This document shows positions 51,119-59,723 of a stretch of DNA of 64,000 bases, in pieces (position 1 is the stretch's first letter; the number at the start of each line of letters is the position of its first letter). Both the position numbers and the translations under genes were made by a program. Where the stretch lies: NCBI GenBank assembly GCA_965214585.1, contig OZ243957.1, forward strand, positions 2,728,001 through 2,792,000, in the 5' to 3' direction. Under the pieces are notes generated by a model. The model was not told the DNA's origin. It ran no database searches and saw only the letters and a list, made by a program, of their open reading frames with translations. The DNA is from JAHCHG01 sp965214585 (GTDB lineage Bacteria; Acidobacteriota; Blastocatellia; Pyrinomonadales; Pyrinomonadaceae).

Positions 51119-52120
51119 TTATTTTCCGGCTTTAACCGTTGCGGTTTTTTTTTCCTTCTTTTCATATACATAAGTCAGCCACGGCGCATCTTCGGGTGGA
51201 GATTTTTCTCCGTGAATGATGGCGAAAAATTCTTTTTGTAATTTTTCCGTGATCTCGCCGCGCCGTCCTTTTCCGATGGTGATTTTATCAACCGAGCGAA
51301 TCGGCGTGATTTCGGCGGCTGTGCCGGTAAAAAACAATTCGTCGGCAAGATAGAGCGCGGCGCGTTGAAGATTCGATTCCTGAACTTCGATGCCCAGATT
51401 TTTAGCAATCTGAATCACCGAATCGCGCGTGATGCCGGGCAGAATTGACGCGCCGAGCGGCGGCGTAATAAGTTTTCCGCCGTTGACGAAAAACAGATTC
51501 TCTCCCGAACCTTCCGAAACATAACCGCGATCATCAAGCGCGATTCCTTCGGAATATCCGCCTAAAATCGCTTCCATTTTGATAAGCTGCGAATTCATAT
51601 AATTTGCGCCCGCTTTTGCCATTGCCGGAAGGGAATTCGAGGTGATGCGCGTCCAGCTTGAAACGCATACGTCAACGCCTTTTTCGAGTGCTTCCTCGCC
51701 GAGATATTTTCCCCAATCCCAGACGGCGATGTATCTTTCAACCGGATTCGGAAAGGGATTTACGCCGAACGCGGGCTTTTCTTCGTTAAGTCCGCGAAAA
51801 ATTATCGGGCGAATATAACAAGCATCCATCTCGCTGTCGCGGATCAGTTCAACCGTCGCATCGCAAAATTCGTCAAGCGTCGTATCAACGTCCATTCGGT
51901 AAATTTTGGCGGAATTTAAGAGCCTCTGGATATGTTCTTTAAGGCGAAAAACAGCCGCACCTCTCTCGGTTTTATACGCGCGGATGCCTTCAAAAACGCT
52001 CGAACCGTAATGAATCGCGTGCGTCATAACGTGAACACGCGCATCCTTCCAATTGATAAATTCGCCGTTGTGCCAGACTTTCGGCGCAATTTGCATTGTG
52101 TTAACATCTTTTTTTGTCAT
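51119..52120 (-). CDS. ilvE: Branched-chain amino acid aminotransferase
   Basis: PLP enzyme that interconverts Val, Leu and Ile with their keto acids in the cytoplasm; alpha-ketoisovalerate also feeds panB. A 333-residue fold-type IV protein with VMTHAIHYGSSVFEGIRAY (about 31-49), the PLP Lys in AMAKAGANYMNSQLIKMEAI and the phosphate-binding LPGITRDSV and FFTGTAAEITPIRSVD (about 263-278). The N-terminal extension is short. The gene stands alone, with an AT-rich leader upstream and a good terminator downstream. No attenuator-like leader peptide was found. Confidence 0.95.
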   Translation of the reverse strand: MTKKDVNTMQIAPKVWHNGEFINWKDARVHVMTHAIHYGSSVFEGIRAYKTERGAAVFRLKEHIQRLLNSAKIYRMDVDTTLDEFCDATVELIRDSEMDACYIRPIIFRGLNEEKPAFGVNPFPNPVERYIAVWDWGKYLGEEALEKGVDVCVSSWTRITSNSLPAMAKAGANYMNSQLIKMEAILGGYSEGIALDDRGYVSEGSGENLFFVNGGKLITPPLGASILPGITRDSVIQIAKNLGIEVQESNLQRAALYLADELFFTGTAAEITPIRSVDKITIGKGRRGEITEKLQKEFFAIIHGEKSPPEDAPWLTYVYEKKEKKTATVKAGK

Positions 52121-52290
52121 AAATTGTTACTCCTAAAAGGTATGATATAGAAATTTTTATAAAAATGTGTCTGTGAAGAATAAACAGCTAAAAAGCCCGT
52201 GTTTCAGAAAAATCCCGATTATTAAAATATATTTGAAGCATATTATATTATTGATGAATTCGCAAGAATTGAAAAGTTTGCCAAAACGCA

Positions 52291-52339
52291 AAAAAAGCAT
52301 CGGAAAAAGTTGAAAATTCAGACTTCTCCGATGCTTTTT
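52291..52339 (-). terminator. Intrinsic terminator after the beta-propeller protein gene
   Basis: AAAAAGCATCGGA / TCCGATGCTTTTT, 13-bp stem, loop about 22 bases, followed by T-run on the minus strand; 15 bases past the stop. Confidence 0.8.
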
Positions 52340-52353
52340 AAAATTTGATTCGG

Positions 52354-54810
52354 CTATAAAATCCTGAAGCGCGGCGCGGTGTCCGCCAGACGGCTTTGAT
52401 ACGTTACGCCGTTGATCATAATAGTAATAGTTACGGGAACATCGCCGGCATTATCCAGCGAAGGCGGAAGCGTAAAATCAATGCTGTAAACGCCCGGTTC
52501 GCGCAAAATCGCATCGCTTATCACCGCGCCGGCTGGCAGCGTCGTATCGCCGATTTTAATGCTCAGAAAAGTTGCCGGTGCGCTTTCTACGCCCGTTACA
52601 AAAAGCCTCAGAACTGTCGGCACGCGCAATCCGCCTTTTCGCTTTATCGTCGTAACCGTAAAAGGTTCTCTGGTTAAAACGCGGTTGGTCGCATTAAAAA
52701 TTCTGGCGCGACCATTCGCCGCCGGAACGCCCGACAATAAAAATATATCGGGGCGCGTCGGAACGACGGTCAGCGTATCTTTGATGACGACTCCGTTAAG
52801 ATTTATCACCACCGGATAAGTGGTCGTGTTCTCCGTCGTCGAAGCAAGCGCGGGCGGAACGACGAATAAAATTTCGCCGTTGCCGACGGATTTTATTCCG
52901 GCAGCCGCGCCGTTTACAGTAACAGTTACGCCGCTTAATTGAATCGGAAGCGTGAATCTGCGGTCAAGCGAACCGACGGCGGTTCTTGGAACGATTGACG
53001 GGTTTAAGTTGACATCGTAATTTACAAAAGTAAGCAGTCCGGGCGAAACTCCTTGAACGGCGGAAGGCGTTTGCGGAGTCGGACTCGGCGATGCCGTCGG
53101 AGTCGGCACGGGCGATTGTGAAATTTTCAAGCGGCTTGCTCCGGTTGAATAATTCAGAGCCTGCGTCGTTTCGCTCGAAACATTCGGAACAAGCAGATAA
53201 AAGACTTCCGCAGCCAAATCGGGATTTCCCGTGCCTAAATCAGCTAAAGAGAATGTAAAAGCGATTCTGTTTGATGAATTGCTCGGAATCGGTCTGGTCG
53301 AGTTCAAAAGACCGCTGAGTGCTTGATTTACCGGCGGAAACTTGGTCAATCTTTTAAATGCCGTGTTTCCGGCGGTTTGACTAATCGGAACTGAATATAC
53401 CTGAATTGGTCGCTCATCTATCGCGTTGAGTCCGCTGTCGTTGTTGGAAACAGCCGTTCCGTCGCTCGTAAAATTCAAGCGGCTTTCAAAAACCAGAGTT
53501 TGAGCGACACCGTTCGTATCGTAATCGGTAAAACCCGGATAATGCGGAACGTCGCCGCCTAAAACCGTCGTGTCCGCCGTGCTTCGCGGTCCGATGCGTC
53601 TGAATGTGCCGTTCGTCGTATCGTATAAATAAAGCGCAAACGAAGTTTGATTCGCGCCGCCGTTTTCATTGGTCAGATCGGCAAACGAATCAAAAGCGAT
53701 AAAACGCCCGTCGCGGCTCATTCTTCTACCGAAACTAAAAATATTTACAAGGCTGCCCGGATTATCCTGCGTTGTGTTCGTAACCTGAACTTTCGCCGCC
53801 GCCGGACTTCCGTTTGCTCCCAAATCCGCGTAAAAGACTTCAAAATTATTGTCCGAATTCATTCCGCCGGTCATTCCAACAATCGGATTATCAGCATTGG
53901 AAAACAGAGCGACGCGCCGCCCGTTTCCCGAAATCGTCGAGTTCGTCGCGTAAACTGGATTTGAAGCCGAACCGCGCGGAGTTTGCGTAACTTGCGAAAG
54001 AGTGTTTGAACTTCTCGTATATGTGAAAATTTCGTCGTTATTGTTTGGCGCGGCGTTTCCCACCGAAGGCACTAAATCGCGCGTCGAACCGAAGGAAATC
54101 GTGTTTCCGTCGTCGCTGATGCTGGCATCGTGATTATCGTCGGCAATAAACGGATTCGGGTTTGTAGTCGAACCGGCAATCGGCAGGCGGCTCGGCAGAG
54201 TGTTCGTGACTCTGATAAAAGTTCCGCCGCTTAAATTTGTCAAGCCGATTTCCGCGCCCGTCGTCAGATCAGCCGAAGGCGCAGCCGGAACTTGATAAAG
54301 CCACATTTCCAGATTTCCGTCTTTCGTCAGAACATTATTGCCGTCCATATCCGTGAATGAATTGGCATCAAAATTTCCGGGATTCGTATTATTCGGCGCA
54401 GACGGCGTAGAGGTTGTGGCATTTGAACTAAAAGCGATCCATCTGCCGTCGTTGCTGATTACCGGACGAGTATTATCAATATCAACCTTCGTGTTGATAT
54501 TGAGATTGCTCATCGTCGGATCATTAAGGAGAACTTTGGTGTCGGTAATTTGAAAAATGCGCCGCTGGGCGTAATCGAAAAGAAAAATTTCCCGGTTTCC
54601 GTCCGCGTTACGCGCGTTTTGTGTTGCCAGATTTCCGGTAGATTCAAAAACGACGAATCTGCCGTTGCCGCTGATTCCTCCGGCAAAAGACTGGCTTGTT
54701 AATGAATTGGTAACTTGACCGACAACCGAATTAACCTGCGCCGAAACGCTCTCTAAACCGCCGCCGATAATTGAAATTATTAAAAATAAAAAAAGAATGC
54801 GAATTTTCAC
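52354..54810 (-). CDS. Secreted beta-propeller protein with TIGR03437-like C-terminal domain
   Basis: A large exported protein of about 818 residues. The GTG at 54810 is the better start because GGAGG lies five bases before it; an in-frame TTG at 54822 overlaps that site. The signal peptide is ILFLFLIISIIGGGLESVSA. Residues about 25-540 are TolB/WD40-like: repeated SxDGRFIAF, SGNGRRVALFS and ISDDGNTISFGS units. A Pro/Ser/Thr linker (SPVPTPTASPSPTPQTPSA) leads to a domain with VSPGLLTFVNYDVN, LSGVTVTVNGAAAGI and EILFVVPPAL, which I read as the TIGR03437 family abundant in Acidobacteria. A final Ig-like region follows. Function is unknown; surface display is likely. Confidence 0.85.
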   Translation of the reverse strand: MKIRILFLFLIISIIGGGLESVSAQVNSVVGQVTNSLTSQSFAGGISGNGRFVVFESTGNLATQNARNADGNREIFLFDYAQRRIFQITDTKVLLNDPTMSNLNINTKVDIDNTRPVISNDGRWIAFSSNATTSTPSAPNNTNPGNFDANSFTDMDGNNVLTKDGNLEMWLYQVPAAPSADLTTGAEIGLTNLSGGTFIRVTNTLPSRLPIAGSTTNPNPFIADDNHDASISDDGNTISFGSTRDLVPSVGNAAPNNNDEIFTYTRSSNTLSQVTQTPRGSASNPVYATNSTISGNGRRVALFSNADNPIVGMTGGMNSDNNFEVFYADLGANGSPAAAKVQVTNTTQDNPGSLVNIFSFGRRMSRDGRFIAFDSFADLTNENGGANQTSFALYLYDTTNGTFRRIGPRSTADTTVLGGDVPHYPGFTDYDTNGVAQTLVFESRLNFTSDGTAVSNNDSGLNAIDERPIQVYSVPISQTAGNTAFKRLTKFPPVNQALSGLLNSTRPIPSNSSNRIAFTFSLADLGTGNPDLAAEVFYLLVPNVSSETTQALNYSTGASRLKISQSPVPTPTASPSPTPQTPSAVQGVSPGLLTFVNYDVNLNPSIVPRTAVGSLDRRFTLPIQLSGVTVTVNGAAAGIKSVGNGEILFVVPPALASTTENTTTYPVVINLNGVVIKDTLTVVPTRPDIFLLSGVPAANGRARIFNATNRVLTREPFTVTTIKRKGGLRVPTVLRLFVTGVESAPATFLSIKIGDTTLPAGAVISDAILREPGVYSIDFTLPPSLDNAGDVPVTITIMINGVTYQSRLADTAPRFRIL

Positions 54811-55116
54811 AAAATCCTCCAAAAAAAATGCCTGCCCGTATAAAATTTGAGTGCTTTATTATAAAATTTAGAAATTAGAAATTTATTTCAGATGCAAAAC
54901 ATTGCATTTTAAGCCTAAAGACTGACCGTTGCAAGCCGACTAAACTATTAAAATGCGGATTTTATCCAAAACAAAATGTTTGATGCTGCGAAAAGAACAA
55001 AGGGTTTACTTGCCAAAAAATTTAAAAACGATAAAAATAGCGAACTGTTCGCAGATTTACAGACTATTTTGATTTTACACTTTTCCCGCAAAATCATTTT
55101 GCGATCTGAAAAGTTT
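54811..55116. other. Divergent spacer between propeller gene and lpxB
   Basis: 306 AT-rich bases. The lpxB frame stays open for 47 codons upstream (from 54976), but the extension does not match the family and has no ribosome-binding site, so it is treated as non-coding. No repeat element or clear promoter was recognised. Confidence 0.4.
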
Positions 55117-56268
55117 ATGAAAAAAAATTGCAAAATAATGATCGTCGTCGGCGAAGTTTCCGGCGACGCGCACGCGGCAAAACTCGTCAGAGAATTAAAA
55201 TCTCAGATGCCGGATAATAATGTAAAATTTTTTGGAACAACCGGACAAAAACTGCGCGGTGAAAATGTCGAAACAATTGTCAGAGCCGATGATCTGTCAA
55301 TCGTCGGCGTGCCTGAAATTGCCAAAGCTCTGCCGATGTTTTGGAAAACCTTTCAAATCTTAAAAAAAGAAGCCGTCAAAAGAAAACCCGACGCGGTAAT
55401 TTTGGTTGATTTTCCCGATTTCAATTTAAAACTCGCTAAATCTTTGAAGAAAAAAGGCTTTAAAATAATTTATTACATTTCGCCGCAGCTTTGGGCGTGG
55501 CGCAAATACCGCGTCAAATCTATCAAAAAATATGTTGATCTGCTTTTGACGATTCTGCCGTTTGAAAAAAATTGGTATGAAAAACAAGATGTTCGACACG
55601 TCCGATACGTCGGAAATCCGCTTTCGGGTGAAGTTTTTTCAAAACTCAGCCGCGAAGAATTTTGCGAAAAACATAATCTCGACGAAAAGAAACCGATCAT
55701 CGCGCTTCTGCCCGGAAGCAGACACAAAGAAATCGCCCGAATTTTGCCCGAAATGCTTGAAACGGCGGAACTTATGAGCGAGAAAAATAAAGATTTGCAA
55801 TTTGTCATCGCTTTGGCTTCGACCAGAAAATTCAGCGAAGTTGACAGGGCAAATGCAAAGGCGAATATAACTTTGAAAACAATTCAAGGCGAAACAAGCG
55901 AAATCTTAAACGCGGCTGATGTCGCGGCGGTTACGAGCGGAACGGCAACTCTCGAAACGGCGATAATCGGAACGCCGATGGTGATTGTGTATAAATCTTC
56001 GCCGATTAATTACAAACTTCTGCGCCCGCTGATTTCCGTCGAGCATTTCGGACTCGTTAATTTAATTGCCGAAGATCGTCTTGCCAAAGAATTAATTCAA
56101 GACGAATTTACAAGCCGCGCACTCGCCGAAGAATTATTCCGACTGCTTGAAATTGATAAAAACCAAGAAATGCGCGAAAAATTAAAAGCCGTATCCGACA
56201 AACTCGGCGGCGGCGGCGCGTCAAAAAGAGCCGCGCAATTTATTATCGAAGAATTGGCAGTAAACTAA
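55117..56268 (+). CDS. lpxB: Lipid-A-disaccharide synthase
   Basis: Glycosyltransferase (GT19) that joins UDP-2,3-diacylglucosamine and lipid X in lipid A synthesis at the inner membrane; shows that the organism makes an LPS-type outer membrane. About 383 residues from the ATG at 55117, which opens into the canonical MIVVGEVSGDAHAAKLVREL. Conserved blocks: FFGTTGQKLRG, VDFPDFNLKLAK, YYISPQLWAWRKYRVKSIKK (about 123-142), VGNPL and LLPGSRHKEIARILP. The C-terminal SGTATLETAIIGTPMVIVYK is also typical. lpxD is encoded about 3.5 kb away; the two are not in one operon here. Confidence 0.95.
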   Translation: MKKNCKIMIVVGEVSGDAHAAKLVRELKSQMPDNNVKFFGTTGQKLRGENVETIVRADDLSIVGVPEIAKALPMFWKTFQILKKEAVKRKPDAVILVDFPDFNLKLAKSLKKKGFKIIYYISPQLWAWRKYRVKSIKKYVDLLLTILPFEKNWYEKQDVRHVRYVGNPLSGEVFSKLSREEFCEKHNLDEKKPIIALLPGSRHKEIARILPEMLETAELMSEKNKDLQFVIALASTRKFSEVDRANAKANITLKTIQGETSEILNAADVAAVTSGTATLETAIIGTPMVIVYKSSPINYKLLRPLISVEHFGLVNLIAEDRLAKELIQDEFTSRALAEELFRLLEIDKNQEMREKLKAVSDKLGGGGASKRAAQFIIEELAVN

Positions 56269-56334
56269 AAGTCAAAGAATACTCCAAAAAGCCGCCCGCA
56301 AAACTCCGAACTTGTCTGAAAATGATTTCAAAAC

Positions 56335-56680
56335 TGTTCGCTGTTAGCTGTTCACTTTTCGTTTTTAATCGAAAAACAAAGAATTAACTTAAAAAAATGG
56401 TGGTGAACTAAAAGTAATGCCGACAAGTTTTTTTATCAATTGCCGTCTGCTTTAGCTGACGGTTTAGTTTGCAGCAAAAGACAGGCTTTAGCCGAACTAT
56501 GTAAATTAGATAAATTCCTTACCAGCTTTAGCTAAAGCAGATAGGATGATTAATATATTTTTGAAATTCGGCTAAAGCCGATTATCTTGTCAGCAATCTT
56601 TCCGTCAGCTAAAGCAGACGGCAATTCATAGAGCATTACTTTTAATTCACTACCAAAAAATGAACAGCTAACAGCGAACA
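56335..56680. repeat. Heptamer inverted pair with element D3 in its loop
   Basis: Left arm TGTTCGCTGTTAGCTGTTCA (56335-56354) and its exact 20-base complement at 56661-56680. Both arms show period 7 (CTGTTCG, CTGTTAG, CTGTTCA). The right side continues with CGAACAA, CGAACAG. Element D3 fills most of the space between the arms. Confidence 0.8.
56399..56654. repeat. Modular palindromic element D, copy D3
   Basis: Ends GGTGGTGAACTAAAAGTAAT and its near-complement. Internal hairpins: CCGTCTGCTTTAGCTGACGG, GGCTTTAGCC, AGCTTTAGCTAAAGC, CGGCTAAAGCCG, CCGTCAGCTAAAGCAGACGG. It shares order and core with D1 and D2, but the outer ends and the first and last hairpins have different, still self-pairing sequences. 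Non-coding. Confidence 0.75.
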
Positions 56681-56742
56681 ACGAACAGTTTGCGTTTTAT
56701 AATTTTGACTTAAAAGTTTGAACACAACTTCTAAAAAATCTT

Positions 56743-57633
56743 TTATCCGTCGCGGAAAGTTTTCTCAACAATTACGGCTTGCAAATCATAATATCCGGTC
56801 TGCATTTCGCCAAAAATTTCTATTTGTCCTCTCAGCTTTTCAAATTCATAAAAAAAACGAAAACTCGATAAATCCGGTCTTTCGGCTCTTGTAATTTTCA
56901 ATCCGCTTTGAGTTATGTCGGTTTCGACATCTTTTTCAAGAGAAGAAATAAATTCCTTTTCATCAAATTTATCTGAATTTTCGGTTTTTAAGCGATAGAA
57001 AAGAGTTTCGTGCTTGTTATGAGTAGTTTGTTCTGCATTATTGCCGCTTGATCCGCCGCCGCTTCCCGAACAATTTGCAAATAATTGACCGGAAGGAGAA
57101 GTGTTATTTTTAACCAAGTTTTCGAGAGAAAAATCGGCAAAAAAGTTACTCGGTTCTACTTTTAATTGAGAAAAGACGTAACTTTGATTTACTTTCGCGG
57201 GTTTGACCAGTTTGGAAACCGAAAAATCTCCTTCGGGATTCTGCAAAATATCGTTCAGCAAATGATATTTATTGACGGTTAAAGCAAAGCACATATCACT
57301 TGCTTTGATCCGCCGCCGGTTTTCCGAACGCGCTTTGTCCATCGAATATTTAAAAATATCGGTTGTTTCAGGCGCGATGCGAAAATTTTCGCCCGTGTGT
57401 CGGTGGTTGTTTTCCAGACGTTTTTCAACGGCAAGCCGAATGTTCTGCGAGTCAATTGCAAGAATCAACATTGCTTCATTGAACAAATCGGGTTCTTCCT
57501 TCATCAGCGCATAAATAATATGTTCGGGTGAAATATGACGATTCTCACGCCGCCGCGCCTCGTTAAGAGCATTTTCCAGAACGCGCCATCCGCTTTCGCT
57601 GAATTTATCCTTGTATGCGTCCATATCCGCCAT
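56743..57633 (-). CDS. Clp N-terminal-domain protein with unknown C-terminal region
   Basis: A roughly 296-residue soluble protein. The first 140 residues form two Clp_N repeats (KFSESGWRVLENALNEARRR, ENRHISPEHIIYALMKEEPD, then SMDKARSENRRRIKASDMCF), the substrate/adaptor-binding module of ClpA/ClpC/ClpB. No AAA+ domain follows, so this is a stand-alone Clp_N protein, perhaps an adaptor or decoy. A Gly/Ser-rich linker (NCSGSGGGSSGNN) leads to an alpha/beta C-terminal domain (KFDEKEFISSLEKDVETDIT) that I do not recognise. The start at 57633 is chosen over 57684, whose extension lacks family similarity. It stands alone. Confidence 0.72.
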   Translation of the reverse strand: MADMDAYKDKFSESGWRVLENALNEARRRENRHISPEHIIYALMKEEPDLFNEAMLILAIDSQNIRLAVEKRLENNHRHTGENFRIAPETTDIFKYSMDKARSENRRRIKASDMCFALTVNKYHLLNDILQNPEGDFSVSKLVKPAKVNQSYVFSQLKVEPSNFFADFSLENLVKNNTSPSGQLFANCSGSGGGSSGNNAEQTTHNKHETLFYRLKTENSDKFDEKEFISSLEKDVETDITQSGLKITRAERPDLSSFRFFYEFEKLRGQIEIFGEMQTGYYDLQAVIVEKTFRDG

Positions 57634-57739
57634 AAAATTTTCTGATTTCAAGAATAATGGCATTTCGGCGCGGTTTTGCCGCAAAGCGCAGAACTTAATA
57701 TTGAGATATAAAAAGCGAGAATTATCTTAAATTTATTAT

Positions 57740-57767
57740 TTCTCACTTCTCACCTCTCACTTCTCAC
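57740..57767. repeat. Degenerate heptamer repeat, 4 units, abutting a stop codon
   Basis: TTCTCAC, TTCTCAC, CTCTCAC, TTCTCAC in perfect register directly next to the TAA of the lipoprotein gene. The unit is the same as at 34848-34868. Confidence 0.8.
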
Positions 57768-58406
57768 TTATTTCCCCTTCGCGCGAAAAGCCTCCGCTTC
57801 TTTCGGCAACTTTTCGGCGTATTTCTTGAATTCCTCGCCCGATGCGTCCATTTTGCTGCCGTCGGCTTTTGTTCCGGCAAAAAGTCCTTCGCTTCCGAAA
57901 TAGAATTTATCGCCTTTTGCTTCCGAACTGTCGCCGGTTTTTCCCGCGCCGTCGCTTTCGATAAACGCGAAAACGGGTTTGTCGTTATAAAAGTAAAATT
58001 CTTCCGTTTTTTTCTCGCCTTCGGGCGAATAAACCTTCAAACGCATTAATTTGCCGTCGGCGTAATAAGTGTGCATTTCCGCCCATTTTTCATTTGTCGC
58101 GTCGCCGAAATTTTCGTTTGAAATGTCCGTTTCCTTGCGCGTAAGTTCTCCGGCTGTCGCTTCCGCGCCTTGTTTCGGAAGTTTCGCTTCGATATTTTTT
58201 ACATAAGCATTTATCGCCGCAACGCGCTCGTCAGCCGCCATCGAAGCGTCCGTGTAAGCCTTCAAATCTTCCGCCGGCTGCACATTTGTTACAACATTTG
58301 CATTGTCATTTTCAACAACATTCGCCGTAGAATTATTTGCCGTCTGATCTCCCGGACACGCGCTCAACAAAATCAAGCCTGTTACGATCAAAATTAGTTT
58401 TTTCAC
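57768..58406 (-). CDS. Asn-rich linker lipoprotein, function unknown
   Basis: A 212-residue predicted lipoprotein with lipobox LLSAC (Cys17) and the short Asn/Thr-rich linker (QTANNSTANVVENDNANVVT) that recurs in lipoproteins of this genome. A helical region (about 45-85) is followed by a beta-rich domain: NEKWAEMHTYYADGKLMRLK, then EFYFYNDKPVFAFIESDG. The pattern 'yy.dgkl.r..vy..eg....efyf....p.f' looks like a small KTxxD-type or similar beta-sheet fold. No enzymatic residues stand out. The stop codon abuts a heptamer repeat. Confidence 0.7.
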   Translation of the reverse strand: MKKLILIVTGLILLSACPGDQTANNSTANVVENDNANVVTNVQPAEDLKAYTDASMAADERVAAINAYVKNIEAKLPKQGAEATAGELTRKETDISNENFGDATNEKWAEMHTYYADGKLMRLKVYSPEGEKKTEEFYFYNDKPVFAFIESDGAGKTGDSSEAKGDKFYFGSEGLFAGTKADGSKMDASGEEFKKYAEKLPKEAEAFRAKGK

Positions 58407-58447
58407 TTTCTTCTCCTGTTTTTTGCTTTTAAATAAATGGGAAATTT

Positions 58448-59110
58448 TTACAACTCAAAATAATCGCCCGCTTCGCTTATTCGCTGAAATTTTATGCCGT
58501 CTTTCTCAAAAAATTTTTCGTAATTATCGTAACGCATTTCAAGAAAAAAATCTTTTGAATAACCGTCGTGAATTGGAATGATGATTTCGGGCGACATCTT
58601 TTTAGCAAAGTTATAAGTTTGCAGTTCCGTCGTCCAAGGCGCCATCGTCGGCAGACATAAAATTTTCGTTTTCCGCTTTTCGTATAAATTTTCGTGATAA
58701 GAATCGCCCGGATGCAGAATTTTTTCGTCAACAATATAAGCCGTATTTTGCGGAATTTCGTCGGCTAAAAGTTTTTCGTGCGGCGCGTCAAACGCTTCGA
58801 TCTCAAAACTTGCGATTTTTTTGTTTCCGTCCTCGAAAACTTCGGCTGAAATTTCCTTTTCGCCGAGCATTTCTGCGATCTGCGAATTAGCCAGCACAAC
58901 GGCGTTTTCGTTGTTGTCCAAAATTTTCTTGAGCGCGTCCGCGTCTATGTGGTCGGGATGCTTGTGTGTGATAAAAATTGCTTGAATGTCTTGAAACTGT
59001 TCGGGTTTTACTTTTTCTTCGATAAAACTGAACTTTCCCGGATCGAATAGAATTTTGTCCGATTCTTTTTCAAATAAAAGGCACGAGTGAATATATTTTG
59101 TGATACGCAT
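58448..59110 (-). CDS. MBL-fold metal-dependent hydrolase (UlaG-like)
   Basis: A 220-residue metallo-beta-lactamase-fold protein. The start at 59110 has a strong AAGGAGGG site; an earlier in-frame start (59197) adds non-homologous sequence. The family begins MRITKYIHSCLLFEKESDKI. The metal-binding HxHxDH motif is THKHPDHID (about 50-58); further ligands are in HPGDSYHE (about 132-139) and IIPIHDGY near 188-195. This is the UlaG/YtkL-like branch of predicted zinc-dependent hydrolases; the substrate is unknown. Element A4 lies in its upstream region. Confidence 0.85.
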   Translation of the reverse strand: MRITKYIHSCLLFEKESDKILFDPGKFSFIEEKVKPEQFQDIQAIFITHKHPDHIDADALKKILDNNENAVVLANSQIAEMLGEKEISAEVFEDGNKKIASFEIEAFDAPHEKLLADEIPQNTAYIVDEKILHPGDSYHENLYEKRKTKILCLPTMAPWTTELQTYNFAKKMSPEIIIPIHDGYSKDFFLEMRYDNYEKFFEKDGIKFQRISEAGDYFEL

Positions 59111-59192
59111 TTTTTCCCTCCTTGATTTGGTTAAAAAGATTAAATTATTAAACCGTAAATTTTGCAGAATATTATCATTGAAAAACGATAAT

Positions 59193-59320
59193 ACCAAACG
59201 GCGTGAACAAAGGCGGAAACCCGACAGTTATGGAGGGTGCTGTTTAATATATCAACTTTTAAGTTGTAAACAGCACCCTTGTTCACACGCGGGTTTCCGC
59301 CTTTGTTCACGCCGTTTGGT
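59193..59320. mobile_element. Palindromic element A, copy A4 (complete, 128 bp)
   Basis: Perfect 31-bp terminal inverted repeats beginning ACCAAACGGCGTGAACAAAG and ending AACCCG. Inside, GGGTGCTG / CAGCACCC and a small loop stem TCAACTTTTAAGTTG. It lies between the MBL gene start and the DUF2784 gene end, both on the minus strand. Confidence 0.85.
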
Positions 59321-59345
59321 CTAAATGCAAGAAAAAATGTGCGTT

Positions 59346-59723
59346 TTACGCGAGATGAAAACGACGTTTGAGAATATAAAAATAAACTGCCAAATTAAAA
59401 ACTACGAGCAGAACGCCGAGAAATAAATGAACATTCGGCGAAATCTGCGGATACATTACCGAAACGAGATAATAATCAATAAATCCGCCGTCATAACCGG
59501 CTTCGCCGCCGAGTTTGCGAAAATAATTTTCAAGCGTCGTCAGCGGACAAATCCACAAAAAATATTCGATCAGAAAACCCCAGATCAGCGTCGGAACGTG
59601 AATTTTCCAAAGCCAAAAACGGCGCAGAACGAGCAGTCCGCCGAATATCGTAAAAAGTATAAAGCAGAAATGTAAAATTAAAACTGCATCGCCGAATAGA
59701 CGGTAAAGCATAAATTGGTTCAT
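59346..59723 (-). CDS. DUF2784 membrane protein
   Basis: A 125-residue inner-membrane protein with four hydrophobic segments (about 8-30, 38-58, 88-115). Family hallmarks: LILHFCFILFTIFGGLLVLR and IWICPLTTLEN-like WICPLTTLENYFR with GGFIDYYLV, known as DUF2784 from memory. No function is established. Its start codon lies in the heptamer hairpin that separates it from lpxD, and element A4 lies after it. Confidence 0.82.
   Translation of the reverse strand: MNQFMLYRLFGDAVLILHFCFILFTIFGGLLVLRRFWLWKIHVPTLIWGFLIEYFLWICPLTTLENYFRKLGGEAGYDGGFIDYYLVSVMYPQISPNVHLFLGVLLVVFNLAVYFYILKRRFHLA

Noticed and set aside
54976..55116. N-terminal extension of LpxB
   Set aside because: 47 codons with no similarity to LpxB and no ribosome-binding site; the canonical N-terminus starts at 55117.
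59100..59324. A 74-codon frame over element A4
   Set aside because: Consists of the inverted repeat arms of A4 and the MBL gene's ribosome-binding region read backwards.
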